Assembly (NCBI GenBank): GCA_004194705.1
Contig: SADC01000342.1
Span: 1-64,000 of the forward strand
Reading direction: 5' to 3'
DNA from: Ditylenchus dipsaci
Lineage: Eukaryota; Nematoda; Chromadorea; Rhabditida; Anguinidae
DNA: 64,000 nt
Below are positions 42,955 to 53,129 of this stretch, in pieces (the stretch's first letter is position 1; every line of letters begins with the position of its first letter). A program made the translations under genes and the position numbers. The notes under the pieces are model-generated. The model was not told where the DNA came from. It searched no databases and saw only the letters and a list, made by a program, of their open reading frames with translations.

Positions 42955-43000
42955 TCGACCCGGCGTCGGCACTGCCATGAGCGCCGGCGCTAGGGCGGGA
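42955..43000. repeat. GGCGCC-type GC patch
   Basis: GGCGTCGGCACTGCC and GAGCGCCGGCGCTAG stand out from AT-rich flanks. Similar patches are at 13683, 43370, 47893 and 63249. Confidence 0.5.
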
Positions 43001-43009
43001 GGGGGAAAG

Positions 43010-43345
43010 CCATTTAGGTTTGAAAAAGTGGCCTCGGTGGCGCAGTGCGTAAGCGGTTGCGTTTTTTTGGCCAAGAATGGTGTTGCAGGTTCGATCCCAC
43101 GTAGTGGCACGCTATTTTTTTTGGCTTGTTTAGCCAGTTTTAAAAGTAATTTATCTTTTTTAATGCCAGATTCAGAGTCAACGACCCATATTACCCCTAA
43201 AACTGGTCAAACAAGCCAAAAAAGATGAACTACACGCATGCAGGATCGAACCTGCGCGCCCTTTTATGACCATAAAGCACAAACGCTTACGCACTGCGCA
43301 ACCGAAGCCACTTTTTCAAACCTAAATGGCTTTTCCCCCTCGTTT
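43010..43345. mobile_element. tRNA-derived palindrome, best copy
   Basis: The left arm runs from GCCATTTAGGTTTGAAAAAG through box A (GGTGGCGCAGTGCGTAAGCG) and box B (GGTTCGATCCCACGTAG) to a T run and CAGTTTTAAAAGTAAT. The right arm is its inverse, with minus box B (GGATCGAACCTGC) and minus box A (CGCTTACGCACTGCGCAACC), ending AACCTAAATGGC. The loop carries CAGATTCAGAGTCAACGACC. Two converging polymerase III-type promoters share one loop. Confidence 0.85.
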
Positions 43346-43364
43346 AAAAGAGGTCGGAGCGGAC

Positions 43365-43475
43365 GCTGGCGCCAAACCCATAAATTTTTAAGGGAGGCGC
43401 TCGGCGCCGGCGCTGGGGCCTTTTTTCAGAAAGGGACTGCACCGGCGCTGGCGCCAGCGCCGGCGCAGTCCCTTA
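43365..43475. repeat. GCGCCGGCGC patch
   Basis: Alternating GCGCTGGCGCC and CGGCGCCGGCGC units form inverted pairs around CCTTTTTTCAGAAAGGGACTG. It directly follows the tRNA palindrome. Confidence 0.6.
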
Positions 43476-43614
43476 TACTCTTTGAAGGGGAGGGGGCACT
43501 TTTTATGCTGTTCCGTTGCTTGAAAATGCCAGATCCGACTTTCACTGCTCTACAATTGTCACTGTCGAAATGCGAGGCCTGATCTGGTTTATCCCCCCCA
43601 AGCACGTGTAAATT

Positions 43615-44005
43615 TTTTTGAAGGACCCTGTCTCTTCCTTATCATGGCAATTTCAAAGGTTTGAATGCGCGCGGGACCACATACATTTTGTCAATAATGT
43701 TTTCGAATTATTTTTTTAATTGCATTTTAAATTTAAAAGATTATGTTCTATTCGATATAATGTCACATCACCACAGTGACAGTTGTGGAGCAGTGCAAGT
43801 CGGATAAGTTCTCCGATCTGCCATTGTCAAGTGACGTTGGGCTCAACTAGTGAACGGCTCTAAGTTTTGAACAAATTTTCAAATTTATTTTCTAAACAAT
43901 CAGCGTAAACAAAAAATAATTCGTCATTATCATTGACAAATTGTGTGTGATCCGCGCGCATTCAAATCTTTCAAATTGCCATGATAAGGAAGAGACAGGG
44001 TCTTT
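43615..44005. mobile_element. Inverted pair of the GTCTCTTCCTTA repeat
   Basis: 43622-43680 and about 43940-44000 are inverted copies: GTCTCTTCCTTATCATGGC against GCCATGATAAGGAAGAGAC. The pair encloses about 260 bp of AT-rich sequence and may form a MITE-like unit; other copies are solo. Confidence 0.6.
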
Positions 44006-44022
44006 TAATTTTATTTTTGGAA

Positions 44023-44285
44023 GTGGCTTATAGGGGCGAAAACATGCGAGAAGTTGATTGCGATTACCAGAGAAAGGCATCTGTTGCCCGTAAAAATGCA
44101 AATTATAAAGTTGAATGCGTTTACTGGGCTCAAAAATGTCAAAACAATGATGCTTATTTCAGCGGAAATTCAATCGCTGCTTTTGATAGTTAAACATGCG
44201 TTTTTACGGGCATAGATGCCATTCTCTGCTTTCCTGATGATTGCAATCGATGTTTTGCATGTTTTTACCCCTATAAGCCACTTCT
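44023..44285. mobile_element. Fold-back MITE
   Basis: GAAGTGGCTTATAGGGGCGA and TACCCCTATAAGCCACTTC are inverted ends. The arms (44023-44110, 44190-44285) pair with a few mismatches, including GATTGCGATTACC opposite GATGATTGCAATC. A 70-codon frame across it is not considered a gene. Confidence 0.7.
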
Positions 44286-44339
44286 AAAGAAAAAATAAAA
44301 AAAAAATTTTTTCACGTGCTTGGGGATTGATAAACCTCA

Positions 44340-44753
44340 GTAGCCCCGAAACGTGACTTACGGTCGAAACTCGATATAGTATACTCCTGGATTTAGTCAT
44401 TTTGGCCACCGTTTATTTAAAATGACTAAAATGAACACTAAAATGACCGACTAAAATGACACTCGATATATTGTACAGTTTGATATACAGGGTGTCCCAA
44501 AATAACCTGCAATTTTTCAAAATTAACACTGTTTTGTTAAAACTTTCGAATTTATATATATTTCTCGAATTATTCAGCAGTGCTCGATAGCTATTTTGCA
44601 AGCCGAGATGAAGGGCTACGCGCTAGTACAAAAATATTTCGAAAATCATAACGAAAACTCGAAGAAATATTTCATGATTTGCTGTTCAAATTCAGACTTT
44701 TTGAAAAGTTTGGTTTAGACAGATACAGCCATTGAAATTGACTACAGTTAACA
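44340..44753. other. Repeat debris
   Basis: A worn pogo-like segment (44355-44475, ACTCGATATAGTATACTCC and CACTCGATATATTGTACA) and a mariner-like left end at 44489 (ACAGGGTGTCCCAAAATAAC) are seen. No gene is supported. Confidence 0.4.
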
Positions 44754-45141
44754 GGGAGGAGAAGAATGCGCCATTTCAAATTGCGCCCATTCAATTTGCG
44801 CCCTTTTCAAATTGGGCCCTTTCAAATTGCGCCAATGCAAATTGCGCCATTTCAAATTGCGCCAAGTTTAAATTGGGCCATTTTCAAATTGGGCCAATGC
44901 AAATTGCGCCAATTTCAAAATGGGCCACGATTTTGAATTAAACAACAGTTAAAAAATTGCCAATAAGTTGGCGCAATTTGAATTGACCCAATTTGTAGTT
45001 GGCGTAATTTGAATTGGCCCAATTTGAACTTGGCGCAATTTAAAATGGCGCAATTTGCATTGGCGCAATTCGAAAGGGCCCAATTTGAAAAGGGCGCAAA
45101 TTGAATGGGCGCAATTTGAAATGGCGCATTCTTCTCCTCCC
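44754..45141. mobile_element. MULE-like MITE with ATTGCGCC arms
   Basis: Ends GGGAGGAGAAGAATGCGCC and its complement are exact inverted repeats, and CAGTTAACA flanks both sides (44745-44753, 45142-45150), an exact 9-bp duplication. Each arm is a tandem array of units like TTTCAAATTGCGCC or TTCAAATTGGGCC, in opposite orientation about a short centre (CAGTTAAAAAATTGCC). The ATTGCGCC core is shared with the arms of 20656-23488 although the outer ends differ. Confidence 0.88.
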
Positions 45142-45390
45142 CAGTTAACAGTACATACACAGTTAACTGTTCGTTCACAGTTAACAGTACATCTGGCATT
45201 CCTTTTTAACTTTAACTTCTTTTTAAGAAACTCAAGACAGATCGTAGTACTTTTCGTGAAATTTTTCGTACTTTAAAAAAGACCCTTTTTTTACTTCTAC
45301 TATTCTGACAAACTTTTTTACTATCTTTTTACTATTCTGACACACTTTCCTCAGCAATTTGAATAAATTAGGATGTAACTGAAATGTTGT

Positions 45391-45669
45391 CCCTAAAGTC
45401 TTAATTCTTGCCCCTTTTTTTATTATTTCTTGCCCCTTTTTTCAAAGTTAAAAAAACTGAAATCTTGCGCCTTTTTCCGGAATGTTGCCCCTTTTTTATC
45501 CAAATCGTTAAATTACTCCGATTTTTCATCGAAGGCGCCGAATTTCCAAATGCCAAATGGCGCGCGAAATTTAATAAAAAAAAAAAGGGAAAAATTACAG
45601 AAAAAGGGGCAAGATTTCGGTATTTTTATTTCAAATTTAAAGAAGGGGCAAGAATTCAGACTTTAAGGA
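45391..45669. mobile_element. Fold-back MITE with TTGCCCC arms
   Basis: CCTAAAGTCTTAATTCTTGC and GCAAGAATTCAGACTTTAAGG are inverted ends. The arms carry repeated CTTGCCCCTTTTTT and AAAAAGGGGCAAG. No clear target duplication was found, and open frames across it are artefacts. Confidence 0.7.
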
Positions 45670-46143
45670 TAACAAATTAATTCGATCCAATAAATTAACA
45701 GAAATTCAAATAATACTTGGGCTCCGAGATATGAACAATGTTGGAGGGTCAATATGTTAAAAAAAACTGACCAACTTCAGGTCATATATCGGGAATCAAC
45801 AAATATTTCAAATTTCAGTTTTTTATTCAAATTTTTGAGGACATTTTGTATTGTATGCCTCAGAATAAAACTTTTTAGTTTAAAATGGTACCTTTATTAA
45901 AAAGTACCAAAAAATTTACAAAAAATTGACACGAACTGCCCTTTGAACCTTTTGGAGACTACCAAATCTCAAAATATATAGGAGGAAAATGCCCGAAATT
46001 ATAGAGTCGGTCATTTCATAATAAATGCCCGACATATGCCCGGGCATATGCCCATTGCCCAACCCTAGTGTATACCTAAAGCCAATCTCCAGGGTGTACA
46101 CTATATCCAGTTTTGACTATATATAAAATATAAAGGCTAAATT

Positions 46144-46412
46144 GAACCTGAGCCACCCCCACTCACTTGAACCAAAGCCCCCCCCCCCCCAGTCAAATCA
46201 GCTTGGGGGACCAAGACAATTTTTTTTCGAAAATTTTTATACTATTATTTTTCATCATAACGGAATAAAAACCCCTTTTAAAATCATATTTATGCAAAAA
46301 AATTAATGGTATAAAAAATTTTCAAAAAAAGATTGCCTTGGTCCCCAAGCTGATTTGACTGGGGGGGGGGGGGTTTGGTTCAAGTGAGTGGGGGGAGGGG
46401 GGGCTCAGGTTC
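46144..46412. mobile_element. MITE with AAGCTGATTTGACTGG arms
   Basis: TTGAACCTGAGCC and GGCTCAGGTTCAA are inverted ends. The arms continue CACTCACTTGAACCAAA, a C run (or G run) and GTCAAATCAGCTTGGGGGAC. The centre is AT-rich and weakly palindromic. Confidence 0.75.
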
Positions 46413-47554
46413 AAGTGCTCCAATATAAAATGCAAAAACAAAAAAAATAATTCGAAAACATTACTCACAAAATCTATGTGATCCCGCGCGCATTCAAACC
46501 TTGAAATTGCCATGAAAAAGAAGAGACAGGGTCCTTTGAAGAGTCCCTTTTTAGTTAATCTTTGAACAAAAATTAGCTCAGAAATTTTTAGCCAAAATTT
46601 TTGGTTTGCAAAATGGCAACAAAGGCCACCGGTTATAAAACAGCCTTTATAAAACCAACAGTAGTGTGCACAATTCTATTTTTTACTTTTGTTGCCACAA
46701 ATTTGTGCAAACTGCAAAAATAAATTTTTCGTAGCCAAAATTGACGTCTTTAGCGCGTGCACATTGTTTATGCTCTTTTTCTATTTTTTTTTATATTTTG
46801 TAGGACAAAACAGTCATAATTCAATGAACTTTCTATGTAGTGAATAAGATGTGTATGTGTTCTTTTTATTGGGTTTTTTACAGACGCATTTATTTGTTTT
46901 TTTGATAAAAAAGGAAACAGAGAGGGAGTAAATTAGCCCTTTTTAAGCGTTCACACTTATTGACGTCGTCTTACACAAAATGAAAGTTTCATAAACAATA
47001 TAAACACATACAGTCGACAATTTCTATAACGAACGCCTGACAACTGGATAGACAAACCGACTGGGTAGAATTTCTTTTAAAATTAGAATTTGTTCAAAGC
47101 AAATATTCGAGTGCGTCTTGACGGGCGCTGATCTACCTTGAGCCTAAGCCTAAGGGACTAATTCGAGAAATCAAAAAAACTGAAAATAATCAATAGGGGT
47201 ACCAAGGCAAAAATTTCCCTGTATCCAGTCAGTTTTTGTATCCAGTTGGATGTATACGCTCTATAACATTTTGGGTTGGAAAACTTGGCCCAATTTTGAA
47301 ATTGAGCCAAATTTGGCGCCAACTTTGGCCCAAAATTGCCAATCTTAGCAATCAAGATTAAATTTTCGGCTGAAAGCTTTGAAGTACAACAAAATAAAGC
47401 CACAATAATTGCATAAGACTCAAATATTTATTGATAAGGTGAATATAAACAAGTAAGCTCCAAAAACACATATAAAAATGCTCTTTAAAATTACAAAGCC
47501 ACTGCCAAATTTTAGATTTCTCCTTGAGACAACAACTTCGAAATATTCAATGTT
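46413..47554. other. No gene seen
   Basis: Contains a minus copy of the GTCTCTTCCTTA-family block (46475-46540) and a left-end-like TACAGTCGACAATTTCTATA at 47010. No exon is supported. Confidence 0.4.
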
Positions 47555-47715
47555 TGAATATTTGTTGTCTCGAGAGGAGTTTGAATTTTAGAAGTGGCTT
47601 CCGTGCTCAGCATGTCGAAAACTTCCAGATTAACCGTCGTTACAGTTTAAAATAAATAAAACGTTTAAAGTTCAATAACAAGGCAAAATAATCGATGACA
47701 AAGTCAAATAATAAG
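47555..47715 (+). repeat. Dispersed repeat, copy 2
   Basis: Matches 573-735 in the same orientation, sharing TTGTTGTCTCGAGA, CATGTCGAAAAC and CCGTCGTTACAGTTTAAA. Confidence 0.6.
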
Positions 47716-47936
47716 ATAAAAACGATAAATTTTCTGGTCCAGAATTCAAAAAACGCGAGGCGCCAGCTCCCTCGGAATTGTAATTTTTTTCAAATTCTGA
47801 CTCTCTTTCTGGTTTTTGCTGTCATCTTTTGCTTTGGCCTTCGGTATCTTCTCCTTTTGTTCCTTTTTTCAGCTCTCGGTTAGCTCGGCCTGGCGCCCGG
47901 TGCCGGCGGTAGCGCCGGCGCCCGTACAAGTATGGT

Positions 47937-48191
47937 TACCGTATTTCCTCTAATAAGCGCCCCGGGGCGCTTATTTTTCAAATTCTCAAAATCGGAAAAT
48001 TTGAAACTCGATTTCGAGATTTTCGGGTGCTCAACCAAAATCTAAAAAGTGGAATCGATAGAGCTCGTGGGAGTTAAGAAAACGTATCAAACAGCTTTGC
48101 AAAATATTGCTTCTACACTGAGATCCAGACCCTCGTAGTCGATGGGGGGGGGCTTATTAGAGCGGGGGCGCTTATTAGAAGAAATACGGTA
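47937..48191. mobile_element. TACCGTATTTCC-family MITE
   Basis: Ends TACCGTATTTCCTCTAATAA and TTATTAGAAGAAATACGGTA are inverted. GCGCCCCGGGGCGC lies just inside the left end, and the interior (GGAATCGATAGAGCTCGTGG) is shared with 32844-33098 and with 51860 and 58560. Confidence 0.85.
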
Positions 48192-48407
48192 GCACTTTTT
48201 GGCAGCTCTCTGATGATACCATATTGTCTGCAACATATCTTATTTTGCAAATGTTTATTTCAAATTTTAATTTTAAGTCTAGAAATGTTTCAAACTCTTC
48301 AGCTGAAACACTAGGATAAGCAACAAATCTTAGTTTTGTTTAAATAAAATTTTAAGTCCATTGAATTGAGAGTGTAGAAAAAAAGTAAAACCAAATTAGC
48401 TCAATCA

Positions 48408-48600
48408 GGAGGAACCACAAGAAAGTGGCAAGGAAGTGGGAGGCCGAAAAGAAAGAAGATGGCTGGAGTGGGAGTTAGGACCATGGATTGGATTCGTTTC
48501 CAATTGAAACACGTCGACAGCTATCTTAAATTAAATGAGCAGCGGCAGTAGGAGTTGGCAAAATTGGAGTGGTGGGGATGTCCATTGCCCCACTTCTAGC
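48408..48600 (+). pseudogene. Possible broken exon
   Basis: After an acceptor-like CTCAATCAG, a frame reads TTRKWQGSGRPKRKKMAG and RTMDWIRFQLKHVDSYLK, then NEQRQ, a TAG, and ELAKLE in the same frame. The text looks protein-like and basic, and one CAG-to-TAG change would explain the stop. An overlapping frame is also open and hydrophobic. Family unknown. Confidence 0.3.
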
Positions 48601-48721
48601 TTGTCACAACACCCCTTCCCTGCTAATTTTGGCTGGAACTTCTTATCTTCTACTTACTATTCCAAATTTATTGCAATTAACAGTGCTTCCAAAGTGTTTA
48701 AAGCAGGGGGAAAAGCTACTG

Positions 48722-49445
48722 AGGTTTGAAATTCGATCTCGGTGGCGCAGTAGGTAAACGTTTGTGTGTCATGGTCATAAAAGGGTACACAGGTTTGATC
48801 CCAAGTGGTGGCATTCTATTTATTTTCGCTTTTTTGACCAATTTCTATGGGTACAGTCGACTCTCGATTTAAGGACACCCAAAAGTTCGTTCCCCAGCTG
48901 GGTCCGACACTTTTTTAGCTCGATTTTCGAAGCTTTTTTAAAATTCTGTTTTGACAGTCTGGTCGTGAATATTGCAAGGATGCCGATTTTGCCGATCGCT
49001 TTTCAAAACTTAGAAACTTTTTCTTCTGAAAAAGCAAAACCTCGATTAAAGGGCAGGCTTTTTCTAAAATCCCTTCCTTAAATCGAGGGTTTGCTTTTTT
49101 AGAAGAAAAAGTTTTTGGATTTAGAAAAACGATCGGCAAAATCGACATCCTTGCGATATTTGCGACCAGACTGTCAAAACAGAATTAAAAAAAAGCTTCG
49201 AAAATCGAGCTAAAAAAAGTGTCGGACCCAGCTGGGGAACGAACTTTTTGGGGTGTCCTTAAATCGAGAGTCGACTGTAATTAAAGTCGCTAATTCCGAA
49301 TCTGGCGCTTAAAAAATCGGTGTACCTCTAAAAATTGGTCAAACAAGCCAAAATAAGTACTATGCCGCCAGGTGGGAACGAACCTGCGCACGATTTTGGG
49401 ACATAGAACACAAACGTTCACCCACTGTGCCACTGAGGCCGAATT
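48722..49445. mobile_element. tRNA-derived palindrome hit by pogo MITE
   Basis: The plus head (CTCGGTGGCGCAGTAGGTAA, box B GGTTTGATCCCAAGTGG) and minus head (GGTGGGAACGAACCTGC; ACCCACTGTGCCACTGAGGC) face each other. A complete pogo-type MITE (48852-49279) sits exactly in the loop after CAATTTCTATGGG, between the two pairing arms. Confidence 0.78.
48852..49279. mobile_element. pogo-like MITE, complete
   Basis: Ends TACAGTCGACTCTCGATTTA and its exact complement enclose arms that pair through GTCCGACACTTTTTTAGC, GACAGTCTGGTCG and GATTTTGCCGATCG. It is the best reference copy of the family in this window. Confidence 0.88.
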
Positions 49446-49679
49446 TTCGAATTTGAGTAGCTTTTCCATCTCCTTTAAGTCAGGGCTTTTACAAGAGAAC
49501 CGATCGGACTGTACGATTCAATTCGGAAATTGTGTCAATGCCATCTTGTAGAGCATGGTCGATTTACTACATAAGATTTCAATATATTTTTTTTGCTAAC
49601 AGACAGGAAAATTGAATTCGGAGACTGGAAAAACATGTCAAAAAAGACCGAAATTGCCTGGGTCCTCGTTGTTGATTTT

Positions 49680-50395
49680 CGAAAACATATAGTAGACACC
49701 CAAAAGTTCGATCCACAGATGGGTCCAACACTTTTCACCCCTATTTTGAAAATTTTTGCTAAATCTGATTTTTCAGTCTAATTGGAAAAATCACAAGGAT
49801 TCCGACTTCGCGGTCGTTTTTGTAAATGGCAACAATTTTGCTGAAAAGACCCGCGTCTTTCGATATAGTGTGGCCATTTGAAAATTTTTTTACCTTTTTG
49901 TTAAAAATAATAATTTTTTTATAGAAAAATAAGATAGAAATAATGGGCACTAGTAGCGAATACCCCGGGGGGGGGGCCAAGCATCCGACCTTTAAAAATT
50001 GCTGTAACTACCCTTGCAAACAACAAGTTTAGGCTTAGCGCTTAGGCTTGGGGGTAGGCCAGCGTACGGAAATTGTGACTAATGAAGAGTTTGCGCACAT
50101 TTTCCGGGGTCTGGGACATAAATTTGGGTACTTTTTACTAAAGTAAAAAAAGTGAAAATCGTTGGGGGGGGGGTATTCGCTACTATCGTCAAATAATGCT
50201 ATTTTATATCGAAAGGCGCCGTTCTTTTCGGCAAAATTGTCGCCATCCGCAAAAGCGACTTGCTAAATCAGAATCCTTGCGGTATTTTCAATTAGTGTGG
50301 CGAATCAGATTTGGTAAAAGTTTTTGAAGATGGAGGTAAAAAAGTGTCGGACCCTAGACGGCAACGAACTTTTCGCACCTACACCATATCGAGAG
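49680..50395. repeat. Worn pogo-like element with insertion
   Basis: Interior phrases of the pogo family (ACACCCAAAAGTTCGATCC, GAATCCTTGCGGTATTTTC, GTCGGACCC) run from 49690 to 50395. A separate repeat with ends TAGTAGCGAATACCCC and GGTATTCGCTACTA (49951-50185) is inserted inside. Confidence 0.6.
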
Positions 50396-50567
50396 TACAG
50401 TCGAAGCTCTCTATTATGACGCTCTTTATAGCGACTCGCTCTTTATAACGATCCGTAAAGAAGAAATATTTGGTCCTGAGCTAAGTCATTCAAGTCAAAA
50501 CGACGCTCTCTATAACGACTCGGTTTAGCCGGTCCTTTGAGAGTCGTTATAGAGAGCTTCGACTGTA
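50396..50567. mobile_element. pogo/Tigger-like MITE, 172 bp
   Basis: Second copy of the element at 31579-31748: ends TACAGTCGAAGCTCTCTAT and ATAGAGAGCTTCGACTGTA, interior GAGCTAAGTCATTCAAGTC. Confidence 0.85.
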
Positions 50568-51285
50568 TACTGTATATATTTAGTTCGACCCACACTATAA
50601 CAATGATTTCATTCTACATTCATAGTGATAAAATAAACAATTATTTTTTGTTATTCTGGTTTCTTCAATGACTTTTGAGAAAAATTTTTTTTTGTATGAT
50701 TCAAAGCGGAGTCACAAGCCAAAAAAGTTCAAACCTAGTTAATTTGTTTTGTCTGATTTGTTTAATTACCCTTTAAAACAAATTTTGAAAGCTTAAAAGT
50801 CTAGATGAAAAAATTTCTAATTAAAACATATAATTATCTGCAACTAAATTTATTTATTTATTTTTGTCTGCAAGTAAAATAATTGTACTTTTGTGAGCTG
50901 AAAGCTGCAAAAAGTATCCTTGTTCTTAAAATTAATTTAAAACTCATTGCTTCACTCCACCGATTACTTTTTTGTGGTAGTGTTGCCTTGAACTTCAACT
51001 ATGAATTTATTGTTTAAATTTACCGGCTCTATATGCATTCAACCCTCCTCCCCAAAGTATGCCCTGGTTTCCATTTTTTTAAATTTGTTTTTCTTTAAAA
51101 AGCTCAAAAAGTGTTTATTCGCACTTATTTTATTCTAGTGAAAAAAATTTTTTTTTGCCTTGGTCCTCCAAGTTGATTCATAAAAAAGCAATTCCGAAAA
51201 AAAAATCAGCTTGAGGGAAAAACGCAGAAAAAGTAATAAGAAAATTTTCAGCGAAAAATTTTTTTGCGTTAATAATCGAATAGTG
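50568..51285. other. No gene seen
   Basis: AT-rich; contains CCTTGGTCCTCCAAGTTGATT and its partner AAAATCAGCTTGAGGG at 51155-51220. No exon is supported. Confidence 0.4.
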
Positions 51286-51428
51286 TACAGTCAACCCTCG
51301 ATTTAACGGCACCCAAAAATAGACCGATTTGGTCAGCATTGACTAAGATTTAGTCAAAGCAAACCCTCGATTTAACGGCACCCCGGACCCGGTCCCTTGG
51401 GGTGCCGTTAAATCGAGGGTCGACTGTA
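51286..51428. mobile_element. pogo-like MITE, short
   Basis: Ends TACAGTCAACCCTCGATTTA and TAAATCGAGGGTCGACTGTA are inverted; ACGGCACCC is repeated inside. Length 143 bp. Confidence 0.82.
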
Positions 51429-51886
51429 TATAAACACTTTTCAGAAATAAACAAGGCCACCAAAGCATACTTTTTTGGTGTGGCCGCTAATGCATATAAA
51501 GCCAATTTACCTATTTCACAGTGCTAACCTGCTAGAAGTTATTTGAATAGTTTTATAGTTTTTTTTTTCGCGAAATTCGGAAAAAATTTGAGGTCGTTAA
51601 AGCCCAAGTGCCCCCCATCCAAAAAGTATTTTGCTCTAAGCCTACTTTTTTCGATTCCCTAGATTTTTTTTCACCCCAAACCTAGTAGGATTTTGAGTGT
51701 GCTGAACTTTGGCCACGAAGCGGCCAAATACCCTTGGTGTGAAAAGATGTGAAATAGGTGAAAAATGAAAAAAACTGGCTTAGAGAAAGATAGAGAAAGG
51801 CACTTGGGCTGCTGTCATTTGAGGTCGTTCTCGAGATTTTCGGGAGAAAATTCAAAATCGAGAAAGTGGAGTCGGTAGAGCTCTTT

Positions 51887-53116
51887 TAGAGCTGGAATCT
51901 AGCGTCCGGGCGGGATTTCGGGACGGGATTTTCAGCTAAAAAAATTTCGGGATCCCGTCGGGATTCCGTTCAAATTTCGGGATTTTTCCATTTTCTGTTT
52001 TTTACAAGAAATCATCCTCAAAAATTACTCTATGATTACAAATACACCTTCAGTAAACACTTTATATGGCTACGCTTCACATAATCGACATAATTCAATA
52101 ATAATAATTTATCAACGGCAAAGCTTTGTTCAAAAAATTTACATTTTGTTTCCATGTCGGCTGGTCAACACTGGCGAAGGAAAGGTTAGCACAAGCTATG
52201 TGATAAACCACTTTTTGCCCAATGAAGAGAGTTCTTCTAAATATAAAAAAAATGTTACAGAAAGATAACGCAGTTTTGAACAAGTAATAACACCTTTCGG
52301 CAAAATTTTTAAAAATTGGTGCATAGAGTTCTTCTGAGCCTCTTGCTTTTCTTGCAGATCTCTGAGTTTGTCAGCAAATTTATCGTGTGATTTTGCCTGA
52401 ACGAAAAGTCCTTTTGTGCTGCCATCCAACATTTTAATTGATTTTTTGCACATTCCGCATTTGGCTTCGAACGATGACAGTTTCTCGAAAAGTCCGATGC
52501 TCCGATAACGCTTATAGCTATGAAAATAAAGTAAAAATTATATCGGAGAGAGAGCAAAAGAATCAATTTTGCAAAAAAAATGCGTCAAATGTATGTTTTT
52601 TGGTACTTGTTCACTTAGGGGGGCGCATTTTATATATTTTTTCAAATCATGTTTAAACGGCTCCTAAGTAATTTTTATATCCTTTAAACGATAAAAAAAA
52701 GTTGTTTTCTACTACTTTTTTATCATTAAAACCGATTTTTCGAACAAAAATTTTTTGACTAAATTTGACTTTTTACCTTGGGGGACCAAGCATGGTAAGT
52801 TTATGGTCAAATTTTAGTCTAAATTTTTTTTCGGAAAATTGGTTTTTTATTTAAGAAAATGTTGGAAAGCAATTGGTTTACCGTTTAAATCATATAAAAT
52901 CACTAATGGAGTCGTTTAATCATGATTTAGACAATATTTTAAAATGCGCCCCCCTAAGTGAACAAGTGCCTGTTTTTTTATTTGATAAATTTCCGTCGGG
53001 ATTCGACGAATTTCGGGATCGGGATTTCGAAAAATGATCGGGCAGGATTTCGGGACGGGATTTTCGCCTAAAAATCGACCGGGCGGGATCAAGATCCCGT
53101 CCCGTTTCCAGCTCTA
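51887..53116. mobile_element. hAT element with GGGATT repeat arms
   Basis: TAGAGCTGGAA and TTTCCAGCTCTA are inverted ends, and AGCTCTTT flanks both sides (51879-51886, 53117-53124), an exact 8-bp duplication. The arms consist of units like CGGGATTTCGGGACGGGATT in inverted orientation. Within it 52609-52965 is a second MITE with ends ACTTGTTCACTTAGGGGGGC and its complement. The 52030-52570 interior has short frames on both strands, none convincing. Confidence 0.88.
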
Positions 53117-53129
53117 AGCTCTTTTAAGT

